Translations under genes and position numbers: made by a program | NCBI GenBank assembly: GCA_036320915.1 | Contig: JAXBDG010000009.1 | Span: 2,232,001 to 2,296,000, forward strand | Source: Linnemannia elongata | Taxonomy: Eukaryota; Mortierellomycota; Mortierellomycetes; Mortierellales; Mortierellaceae | DNA: 64,000 bases | Reading direction: 5' to 3' | Shown: positions 1 through 9,504 of the stretch, one piece after another | Layout of the letters: each line of letters begins with the position of its first letter | Numbering within the stretch: position 1 is the first letter of the stretch | Notes under the pieces: model-generated | What the model saw: only the letters and a program-made list of their open reading frames with translations | The model's database searches: none | Told to the model about the DNA's origin: nothing

Positions 1-1107
1 CGGCGGTGTTCCTTTTGTCTCTTGCCTTTTTTTCTTTTGTTGCTCGAGCGCAAGACTACCTCCTCTGAGTGAATTGGAATAGAATACTTGTAACATCCAT
101 TAGGGTTTTCGATGTGTGTATGTATCACTTTTGTGTTCGGCCTTGTCCTTCTCTTCGCCTTTTTTTTGGATGTTTTTCCCAGACGGACCAGCGTAGTGTG
201 CCCATCCGTCCGTCCATCGTTTCGTTTGTTCGTTTTATGTTCGTTGTAACCCCATGGTTGGTTGACTGGTTAGTTCACTCGTTCAAATGTCATAGGCTTG
301 TCGTTATTTTCTTTATAACAGTAGTCGTTGTTCTTCTTTTCTTTACCTTCTCTTTCTCTTTCTTTTCTTCTCGCCCTCTTGTCCTGTCTCTCCTTACCTC
401 TCTTTTTGTATTCAACTCTTGTCTTCTACTCGCCTACTCCACTCCACTCCTCTCCACTCTACTCATTCCTTACTACATTCCTTTCTTCATTCCTTGTACA
501 CTTCTCATTCTCCTTTTGACGACCAAACTCCACTCCACTTTTCCTCATCACAAGGTACAGGCAACAACAACCACCGCTACCATGTCCACACATAGGAACA
601 ACTCACTCGTGCTGTTCATACAGTTCTTCTACAGACACCCGTCGAGGGCTGCTCATTTTTTTTCATTACAATCATTTGTTTCCCAGAGTCTTCATCTTCG
701 CACGCGCCTCGGACAATGCGTCGACTGTTCCCGTCGCTACTCCTTCCTCTTCCCTTCACCTTCCCAGCCCTTCCCTCCCTTTTTTTCACTTCTCTGTTTC
801 CATTTGCTTCTATTTCCCTTCATAGATTGCGGGTGCTCCTTGGATGTCTTGACCCTCTTTTTTTCTTCCTTCCCTGTCCCTTCTTCCCAGCACCCTTTTT
901 TTTTTTTTTCGTCCCTCGTTGTCCCTGGGACAACTCTCGATTCTTTAACAAGGAAAAACATGACTGTCCGAAGCAATGAAATGTTAATATGAACAACTTG
1001 CCAATTGACACTCTCCCCTTTTGTCTCTCTTCTCTTCTCTCGTCTACGCTCCTGTGTGCTCCTCTCCTCTCGTCTTTTGTCCGCAGAAACACTTTTTCAC
1101 GAGCACG
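1..1107. other. Pyrimidine-rich upstream region of the NDT80-type gene
   Basis: The + strand is heavily C/T-rich and low in complexity. That keeps one frame open for about 300 codons (69-992), but the translation is F/L/S-rich with no domain, so I do not call it a gene. A good acceptor-like site (ttttgtccgcag) ends at 1086, 21 bases before the NDT80 start codon, so a 5'UTR intron or an upstream exon is possible. Confidence 0.5.
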
Positions 1108-4100
1108 ATGACAACTGCAGCTTCGCCAATAGTGAACATGGCCGACCATCTCCCTCGGGAGCGTTCCGTCTCCAATGCCTCAAAACATCCGGATTATCAA
1201 GATAGAACCGAGCCAAGATCGTCCATCTCTGTTGACTATACCAACGCCACCACAATTAACAACACCAGCGGCAGTCCTATGCGCCACCAGTACACCGAAG
1301 ACAACAACAGCAGTGGATACTCAGAATTGCACAATGACCAACAACAGCAGCAACAGCAACAGCAGGACCAGCAGCAGCAGGCACAGTACGACAGCAGCAA
1401 TAATAGTAATGGACACCACTATTCATCTGCGCCGACTTCTTCGGGCTACCCTGCCAACGGCGCTTACCTCCCACACCCCATTCAGACGACTGGTCAGGCA
1501 CTCGGAAATGGGAGCAATGGTGGCGTCTACTCTGCTCATGGAGGTCATCCTTCAAACCTGCACAACTCATTTGCATCCCCGACCTCCCCCGCTTTGTCAA
1601 CTTCGCCGCTCTCGCCCATCAATACCCATAACCTATACCAACAGCAACAACAGCAGCAACAACAACATGGTCATTATGAATATGACCATTCGCAGCAGGG
1701 CAGCAACGGTGGACAGTACCAACAACAACAGCAGCAACCCTACTATCCTCAGCATGCATCATACCCTCAGGAGCACCACCAGCACCCTTTGTAAGTCACT
1801 TTATTTATGTCTTTGTTTTATTTCCGGTTTCTCCTGTCTGTTTGTGCGGGGTACATTCACTAAAAGGGAGAGAAAAAGTAGGGGGGAGGGAAGCGAGATT
1901 TTGATCGGAGAGGCAATGAGGAGTGTGAGAGAAAGAGAAAGCGAAACATACACACGGTGTGTTTGTATCTGCCATTCATTCCAGCCATTGGAGACATGTA
2001 CCCGAGGATGTGTACAAAGGAGCTGTATCTATCTATGTATCTATTTTTTTTTTATTTTTTTTTTATTTTTTTTATTCTTGTGGGTGTGAGAAAAGTGTGA
2101 TAGTGGTGAAGTTTTGCATGCGAACACACTGAGGTATGTTTACCCTCTGCTTCAAGATCTTGTTTTTTGCAATTGTCCCACAGGGGTCACACAAGATTAA
2201 GCCGTGTGTTGGACAGAGAAGGGTAAGACAAAAAAGCATTGACGCTCTCCCTGTAGGTCCAGGAGCATCTCTGGGAGTACAGAGGTTACGGGTCCTGGTA
2301 AGACGAGGTTGTGGAACGGGGCGAGTAAAATAGAACAAAGAAAAGATGGGAGAACACCCAGGACGACCTAATTGAGCGTCTTGTCGTGAAGATGAAGACG
2401 GGAAAGTTGCAAGAAGGGGAAGAAAAAGGAAAGGACAGGGAAAATGTGGTTATCGATCTGAGCAATTGAGTCCTATTTTTCCTTTCTTCTTCCATTCTTC
2501 CCGACTTCCTTGTCTTCTTTTTTCTTTCACCTGCGTTATTTTTTTTTTTCTGTTCTCATGAGAAAAAAAAACAAAGGTAGGGGGTTGTGCGAGTTCAGTG
2601 AGCCGAAGAAAAAATAAATCTTAGGGAAGGAGGGGGGGGGGGGACTGCACTGATATGCGATGGCGATAGAGATGGCGATAGCGATTGTGGTTAGAAGATA
2701 TGTCTGTTGCATGCCCCTGGACAAGAATAAGATTTTTTTTTCTTCTTTCTTTTTATCGTCGCAAGCATTCTCGCTCTCACTCCCTATCTATCTTCTTCAT
2801 GGCCCTCGACTGACGGACTCTTTCTACTTATGTTGCTACTCCACTCAATGTGAACAATAATAGGAGCCCCACTGCGGAAGGAAACGGCCATTATGACTAC
2901 CCGGGCTACCCTGTTCCAGTCAATGGCAATAATAACAACAACGGACATGACGGGAACAATAGCACAAACAACAACGGCAATACTCTCAGTAATGGATCTT
3001 ACTCTTCCTCGTCGTCGTCCTCACACTACCCCAGGTAACTTTAAAAACGAACCAATTGGCCAGTCATCGTTGCAAAAAAAAAAAAAAAAAAAAAAAAAAA
3101 AGGAAAAAGGTGTTTGTTCGGTGTCCGAAGAAGGATCTCAAACACAATTCAACGAGAAGGGGGGGAAAAGGAAAGAGGCGATGCTCCCTTGTGACAGCGA
3201 GCGAGGGAGAGGGAGAGATATTCTTAAGGAACAAAGGGAAAGAAAAAAAAAAAAAAAAAAAAAAAAAAGAGATCGAAGGCGAGCTCCCTCGTGGGTAAAG
3301 CAAGCAGTGTGAGGAGATACTTGTAGGAGAATGAAATATTTTGCACAAGGTCTTTTTTGTACTAGACAAGGATACGAGGAAAGGGTCACATGCGGGGAAC
3401 AGACCAGACTGAAAGACTGCTCAACCGACCAACCGACCGAACCAGGGGATAAGAAAGAGTAGGCAGGAATAAGGAATGAGAGTTAGAGACCAGAAGAAAG
3501 AAGAGAAAGTAAGAAGGATGACTGCGAATGTCGTCGGGGATCGTCATCTTTCTGTCCACTGCTCTCATTTTTTGTATTATTTCAATTTTCCCAGCCAAAG
3601 CTCACCTTACATGCTTGCAGTACGACTATTATACTTGAGGAGGAGCAGGTCACTTGTGAGAAAAATGAGCAGTTTGAGGGATAGAAGAACAAAAGCAGAG
3701 GGAGGTAGTTGAAAAATAAGCGAACTACTGAAGAGAAACCAGGGAAAACTACGAATGAGAACGTCATATCCAAATGACATTTCACTATCAATATCTGACA
3801 TCATATTTTCCCATACTATAATGGACTATTAGGAACCACTCTTACAGCCACCATCACGGCAGCATGGATGAGCAGGCAGGAAGCCCTGACATGGCTACAG
3901 GCTCCGACAGAATCGTCGGCGATAACATTGCGGCCTACGCTAGCTCAGCACATTCTCCCACCTCTGAATCCATGATGAGCGGTGCCTCGCGGAACAGGAA
4001 ACGATCGGAGGTCTTTGCTACCCACGAAAGCCCTTACTTCTTCCCTGCTCACCAACTTTACAACGTCATGAGCATGGATCGCTCCACAAGGTATGGCTTT

Positions 4101-5743
4101 GCCAAAGTTCACTCGATCGAGTTGCTTACAACACAAGTAGAGCGCACGTCCTAACAGCCCTTCTTTTTTACTATTACAACGACAATAGCTACACGTTAAA
4201 GTTGGCGGCAAAGATTGATAGGGGGTTCTTCTTGGCGTCGAACGACTGGACATGCTATCGTCGAAACTACTTCCAGATCAGCGCTTGCTTCTTCATTCCA
4301 GGACTCGACACTACGCAGCAACCCGAGGTCCCCTGCCTGCTGGACTATAATGGCGAGCTCCTCCAGGTCAACCGGTTCCTGGTCTGCATTGGTGCCCAGA
4401 TCCAGCACGGCGATAAGGCGATCGAGTTGGTTCAGCACACACCCAAGCGTGACAAAGGGCCCCAGATCACACCAAAACGGATGCCCGTCCGTGCAGGAGG
4501 CGATCTCAGCCCAGGACCGACTGGGCTGCAGCCCTATGTCGTCACCTATGAGCGTGTCCAGTTCAAGACGGCGACTGCTAACAATGGCAAGCGGAGAGCA
4601 GCTCAGCAGTACTATCAGGTCCATGTTGACTTGTTTGCTGAGACTGATACGGGGGCGCAGATTTTGGTTGCTAATTTGTTCTCGGCTCCTCTGGTTGTTC
4701 GTGGTCGCTCGCCTGGACACTATGCCGATAATGAGGAGGACGAAGCTGCTGCCGCTGCAGCTACCAGTGCTGGTGCTTCTTCTGCCCCTGGAACGTCATC
4801 CTCGACCCCTTACCCCTCGGATGAGAGATACCCTCCCGCATCGTCGTCCTATAGGAACGACAGTATCAGCAGTAGTAACGGTGGCGACTACTCCTACTAT
4901 CCCAATTACGGCTACAACAGCTCATCCTACCCATATCAATCTCTTGGATCGGCGTCTCATATGGCAGCTCAGGACTACCGGGAAGACTACCACTACAACA
5001 ACAACAGTGGTCGACATGATTCGGAATCTTACCCTGCCAGTCCTCTGTCACCCTCGGGTCCCCATCCCCATGCCTACATGACACCTCAAGTCCAGCATGG
5101 GTTCTCCCCCGCCGCCTCGGGAGCCGCCTCGCCTGATATGTACAGCCCCTCTGGTTTCCCGGAGAATGGTGCAGGTCACTACCAATATGGATCGCCCACA
5201 TACCCTCAATACCCACAGCAGCATCCACAAGACCAACATCACCATTACCACCAGGATGGTCAGCAGCAGTTGAATGGACAGTATAACTCCTATAATGGCG
5301 GACAGCAGTATGATCAAGAGACACAGGACCATGCGGCTCAACTGGCGGCATTGCGGATCCATTCCCCCATAAGCCCTGGCAGTCCGCTCATTGGATCGCC
5401 TACTGGGGCCACGCCACGTCGTCAGTCCTTCAGCTCGGCCTTGTCGTCCAAAAAGGCAGGAGTCAGTATTGCAGGCGACCGGAGTTCGATTGGATCGACT
5501 CGCAAGTCTAGATCCATCTCCATGTCGGGAATCACTAAGCGGGCGCCTAGCAAGACCAGGACCTCTCGGACTGTTCCTGCAACACCTACAAAGGAGCACC
5601 ATTCCAATGGCGGTGTGCTGGGAAGCATTGGTGGAGTCCTTGGCGGTATTGGTGGTCTTGGTGGCATTGGTCATGGCGTCAAGGGGCTGGGCATCTCGAG
5701 CGATCGTATTCTTGAGAACCCCATGGAGGAGCAGCAATCTTGA
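1108..5743 (+). CDS. NDT80/PhoG-family DNA-binding transcription factor
   Basis: Predicted 888-aa nuclear transcription factor of the Ndt80/VIB-1 family, whose Ig-fold domain binds DNA and controls meiosis, nutrient or heterokaryon responses in other fungi. Exons: 1108-1790, 2864-3034, 3833-4090, 4189-5743; all GT-AG junctions keep frame. The DNA-binding domain spans about residues 345-550. It contains KLAAKIDRGFFLASNDWTCY, the basic segment NNGKRRAAQQYYQVHVDL, and the family hallmark RSPGHY at 544-549. Residues 1-290 are Q/N/S-rich; the tail is Y/S/Q-rich and ends with a Gly-rich stretch. Introns 1 and 2 (1073 and 798 nt) are far longer than others here and hold A28 and A26 runs. The start at 1108 is the first in-frame ATG after an acceptor-like site; M11 (1138) is an alternative. 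An aataaa lies at 6102. The target process is unknown. Confidence 0.93.
3074..3101 (+). repeat. A28 homopolymer in NDT80 intron 2
   Basis: A run of 28 A inside the 798-nt intron. A second run of 26 A lies at 3243-3268 in the same intron. Confidence 0.95.
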
Positions 5744-5928
5744 TCATTCTTTTTCTTTTTCTTTTTTCATTTTCATTTTTCTATATCCCACACATAGCAC
5801 ATTCATAACCCCCTCTTTCATCGATTGATAGCGTATCTCTTGTCATTTTTTTTTTCTTTTTTCACAAAAGCTGTTTGTCCTTTTAGTCCTTGTACTTTTC
5901 TTTTCTAATTTGCATTCCCATTCTCTCA

Positions 5929-5932
<4 letters not shown>

Positions 5933-5978
<46 letters not shown>
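5933..5978 (+). repeat. (TC)23 microsatellite
   Basis: A perfect TC dinucleotide repeat of 46 nt in the 3' flank of the NDT80-type gene. Confidence 0.97.
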
Positions 5979-5980
<2 letters not shown>

Positions 5981-6169
5981 CACTTACGCACATGTTTGTT
6001 CCTTGCAACTCGAACATTGAGAGCTTGGCTTTTGTTCTTTTTCTTTGCACAGAAGGAATGATTTGCTGGACCAAACCAGGTCCAGACCGATGAACTTCCA
6101 GAATAAAAAAAAATTCATATGAAAAAAAGCTCGATCCTGGTTTAGTTATACCTCTAGTCGTCCTTCACG

Positions 6170-6206
<37 letters not shown>
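6170..6206 (+). repeat. A37 homopolymer
   Basis: A run of 37 A between the convergent NDT80-type and pirin genes. Confidence 0.97.
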
Positions 6207-6208
<2 letters not shown>

Positions 6209-6345
6209 TTCTGACGATGTCAACAAGACAACGGAGCAGTATAAGTCCACGGAATTCTCAATGTTCAATTGGGTTTATTGTATTTTTTTATACAAGATTT
6301 TTTTACATATAGTACAAGGGGAGCGATAAAGAAATGAAAAGACGT

Positions 6346-7230
6346 TTAAGCAATGGTAGAACGCCAGTTGCGGGCACGCTCGAATCCGTTCTTGTTGTTC
6401 TGGTAGTCGACAAAGGTGTCATAGATCTCCTCGGAAGAGTTCATGACAAAGGGACCGTGCTGAACAATGGGCTCCTTCAATGGTTCGCCGGCAATGAACA
6501 CAAAGTGCGCATCCTCATCCTTGGTCTGGATCTTGACCGCCGTGGCACCGTCCTCCGAGAGTGTGAGAGTGTGGTGGGCCTTGCCCTCAAACTCCTTGTC
6601 GCCAATGAATGCGGTTCCTTTGAGCATGTAGAGGAATCCGGTGTAGGTCGAGGGGATGGTCTGGGTGACGGTCTTGTTCTTGTCCATCTTGAAGTCGAAG
6701 TACATGGTGGGTGTGCGAGTGTAGACCTGGGACTTGACTCCATGAGACTCTCCAGCGATGACTTTGACGACAACACCGTCTTGAGGAGTGGCACGAGGGA
6801 TCTGACCGTCGAGGAGTTCCTGGTACTGGGGTTCACACATCTTGTGCTCTTTGGGCAAGTTAATCCACAGCTGCAATCCATGAGCACGGGTCTGTGACTT
6901 GACTGGCATCTCAGAGTGGACAATACCACGACCGGCAGTCATCCACTGCAAGTCGCCAGGTCCGATGGTTCCCTTGTGTCCTGCAAAGTCCTCATGCTGG
7001 AATTGTCCCTCAAGCATGTAGGTAACAGTCTCGAATCCGCGGTGAGGGTGGTCGGGGAAACCTCCGTTCTTGTCGACCGAGAACTCGTCGAGCATGAGAA
7101 AGGGGTCGTGATTACGGAGTTCGGGACGTCCAATGGATCGACGGACACGGGCACCGACTCCTTCTGATTGTTCCTTGGAGAGGACGGACTTAGTGATAGA
7201 TCTGGAAAGAGGAGTAGTGGTAGTAGTCAT
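6346..7230 (-). CDS. Pirin family protein (bicupin, iron-binding)
   Basis: Intronless 294-aa pirin. Pirins are bicupin proteins that bind one metal ion in the N-terminal cupin; members act as quercetin dioxygenases or redox-sensing transcriptional cofactors in the nucleus or cytosol. The N-terminal cupin carries the expected ligands in FPDHPHRGFETVTY (H61, H63) and GRGIVHSEMP (H105, E107). The C-terminal cupin runs to about residue 280 (GEPLKEPIVQHGPFVMNS). Length matches the family (about 290 aa). The ATG at 7230 starts a short Ser/Thr-rich leader; no signal peptide is visible. It is convergent with the NDT80-type gene. The substrate in this organism cannot be read from sequence. Confidence 0.96.
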   Translation of the reverse strand: MTTTTTPLSRSITKSVLSKEQSEGVGARVRRSIGRPELRNHDPFLMLDEFSVDKNGGFPDHPHRGFETVTYMLEGQFQHEDFAGHKGTIGPGDLQWMTAGRGIVHSEMPVKSQTRAHGLQLWINLPKEHKMCEPQYQELLDGQIPRATPQDGVVVKVIAGESHGVKSQVYTRTPTMYFDFKMDKNKTVTQTIPSTYTGFLYMLKGTAFIGDKEFEGKAHHTLTLSEDGATAVKIQTKDEDAHFVFIAGEPLKEPIVQHGPFVMNSSEEIYDTFVDYQNNKNGFERARNWRSTIA

Positions 7231-7620
7231 TTTAGGTTGTTGTCTTCCTGTGGGTGTAGCTGAGAGACGAGGAGTTGTTTTGCGAATGGGAGTAATGAAG
7301 ATGACTATTTGTTGTAGTCGAGTGTGGATATGATATTGTTTTTTTGTTGAGATGATGAGGGGAGTTGTGCAGGAAGTCTGTTAATTTTATACTTTTTGTT
7401 CCTTCCTTCGAATTGATAATGCGCTGATCAATTGGCCAATGAAAAGTGACTAAGCCTGACAATTGGGTGGCTTAGAAATCTTTTATGATTAAGCGTCTGA
7501 TCAAGGAGGATATCCAGTTGCTCTGACCATGAAGAGAAAACAGGCCACCATTGACCACGGCACATTACGTGAGAAAAAGTCAAAAGAGACGAGAAGATTC
7601 CTCCCTCTCCTGCTGATCAA

Positions 7621-8550
7621 TATCGAGTTCTAGAAAGGCCTTTTCTATGTCGCGTTTGATAACTATCTTTCGTCGATGATTTGGAACAGACGACAAAGTC
7701 GTCCGTGTGAGGGACATTGGAACAGGCCAAGCCGATGTTGTACTGTGCGGTCATACAGAACAGGTGAACGCTATGCCTTTTCAGACGGCAGCCGCTGGAT
7801 CGCCACCGGCAGCAACGACAAGACAGTGCGACTTTGGGACGCTCGCTCAGGGATACTGGACCGCGTGCTTGAAAGCCATACCCATTATGTTTTATCATTG
7901 GTACTCTCGCCGAACAACCATCGAAGTTTGTCAGGAAGTTGGGATGGAAGTATTCGAGCCTGGGATATGGATGGTCGTGGGTGTAGAGTCGTTGTGGATA
8001 CTGGACGCCCTACAGAACGTTGGACAATATCGACTTTGTGTGATGCCTCAAAGACTGCTCTTGAAACATTCCTGAGCCAAGGGGTTGAGCTTTGGGGCAT
8101 CGAGAACGGGGATCACCGATAATCGGTGGAGCACGACGAAGAACCCTGTTGTTTAGCGTTATCTTCCTAAGGCCAAGGGCTGGGTGTAAGCTTGCCTCAC
8201 TTGATTTCGCTCAGGATTTTTGCATCTGATAAGACAGCAGAAGGAGGAGAGGATCAGGGAGAGTGGAAATGTTTGGTGCATATCCCGAGATATCTTTGGA
8301 CTTGTCAACGGCATCGCATGGGAATCTGACGCGTTGGAGTTTAGCATCGGATGCGAGAATGAGTCCCTTCAAATGGACACTGGTGGAGACGCCGACATCT
8401 TCGCCGGATGAATGGTCGGCCTAGTTGGTTTGGAGCGATGGATATCCTGTTCTAGCTGCCTCGGACACCGTTTTTGCCGATGCTGTTGGTCTCTCCTCAG
8501 TCAATCAGCAATTGCTCACTCAGGATTGCAGGGATGCTGCCGCTTGAAGA
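7621..8550 (+). pseudogene. Decayed WD40-repeat (STAND/WD40-type) gene fragment
   Basis: WD40 repeats are readable only by changing frame. One frame gives VRDIGTGQADVVLCGHTEQV near 7700-7765; the next repeat, SRWIATGSNDKTVRLWDAR then SWDGSIRAWDMDGRGCRVVV, is in another frame (about 7775-8000). The junction near 7775 fits loss of one base in an expected MAFS. Further downstream GLVNGIAWESDALEFSIGC (about 8305-8365) and AVGLSSVNQQLLTQ (about 8480-8525) resemble the C-terminal parts of large fungal STAND/WD40 proteins, but stops interrupt them. No N-terminal NTPase is present. I read this as a truncated, frameshifted relic; an unrecognised intron pattern is less likely because the frame breaks fall inside repeats. 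Confidence 0.72.
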
Positions 8551-8791
8551 ATATTGTCCATTATACATTTTTTTTCATGTGGAGAGACATTAAGTATGTT
8601 CGTCATTATTGATGTTTTATTTCGCATCTTACATCCACTGTGGACAGTAGAATCCAAAAAAAATGAGGCAGAACTGCGATAATGAGATAAATGTCGAGCA
8701 AAAAATGTGGCAAGGGTCATTGCTGACATAGAACATGGCCTATGGTCAAGGCTGAGGAGACAAAATAAATGAATCAAGCCCTTGATTTCGC

Positions 8792-9055
8792 TTAATAACA
8801 TCGCCCAAAGTTGAAGTTGCAGTTGCTGCTGTAACAGTCTAGTATGCCATAGCAGGGATCGTTTCTTTGTCCACATTTATTCTTGAAGACGTCACTGAAA
8901 TCGAGCTTGATAACCAGCGGCGGGGTAGAGGCAGAGGAGGGGCGAGGACAGGGTGTCAAGAGATCAACAACAAAAGCAAATCCTGCGCGTAATACGACGC
9001 GCATAGGAATAGCATTGGCGGTAACAACAGGATGGCTCACATCATCTACGTTCAA
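8792..9055 (-). CDS. Short Cys-rich ORF, possibly a small secreted protein
   Basis: A minus-strand frame ends in CGQRNDPCYGILDCYSSNCN followed by FNFGRCY and a stop. The spacing is C-x6-C-x5-C-x4-C-x6-C, as in small disulfide-rich peptides. An internal ATG (about residue 18) precedes a weakly hydrophobic segment (RVVLRAGFAFVVDLL) that could be a poor signal peptide. I do not recognise the family. It sits next to a pseudogene in a gene-poor stretch, so it may be chance or a relic. Confidence 0.25.
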   Translation of the reverse strand: MNVDDVSHPVVTANAIPMRVVLRAGFAFVVDLLTPCPRPSSASTPPLVIKLDFSDVFKNKCGQRNDPCYGILDCYSSNCNFNFGRCY

Positions 9056-9417
9056 TCGCCTTTTAAGATTTGTTTATGTCCGGGAAACGGCGTTCTATGA
9101 CATGTGAACGTAGAAGGAAGGCAAGAAAAGGGAGTTTGGGTCATCTTTCGCTTTCGATCTCTTTTCCTATGAAACACAATGGCCACCCACCGTGGTTTAT
9201 TCCTTTGTGGAAGGTGTTTTCTGGCCTCAACCGCTTAGTCTGTCGCCGAAGTTGCCAACATTTACTTTTTTTCTTCTTTTCAGGACTAGGACACGATTTT
9301 GTTCCTCAGGAGATGGACGTAGAGGTGAAAAAAATCTGGAGTCATGGGGAAACTTTGCTTCAGGAGATAAATATGCAAAAGAGAAAAGAAAAAAAGAACA
9401 TAAAATAAGGCGCGCAT

Positions 9418-9504
9418 CATGCAGGAATAGGAGGTCAAAAGGGAGAGAGAAGAAAGAAAATAAAAAGAGGCAGGCTTTCTGCGCGTAACATGCAGGAATA
9501 GGAG
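9418..9504 (+). repeat. 16-bp direct repeat pair
   Basis: The sequence catgcaggaataggag occurs at 9418-9433 and again at 9489-9504, 71 bp apart. Both copies follow a gcgcg-containing stretch. This is consistent with a small tandem duplication. Confidence 0.8.

Larger units (their letters stand above)
5744..6345. other. Convergent intergenic region, NDT80 gene / pirin
   Basis: No gene. It holds the 3' flanks of two convergent genes, a 46-nt (TC)n microsatellite and an A37 run. Confidence 0.7.

Noticed and set aside
69..992. A 307-codon open frame at the left end
   Set aside because: The translation is F/L/S-rich and comes from a C/T-rich strand that disfavours stop codons; no domain, and it overlaps the likely NDT80 leader.
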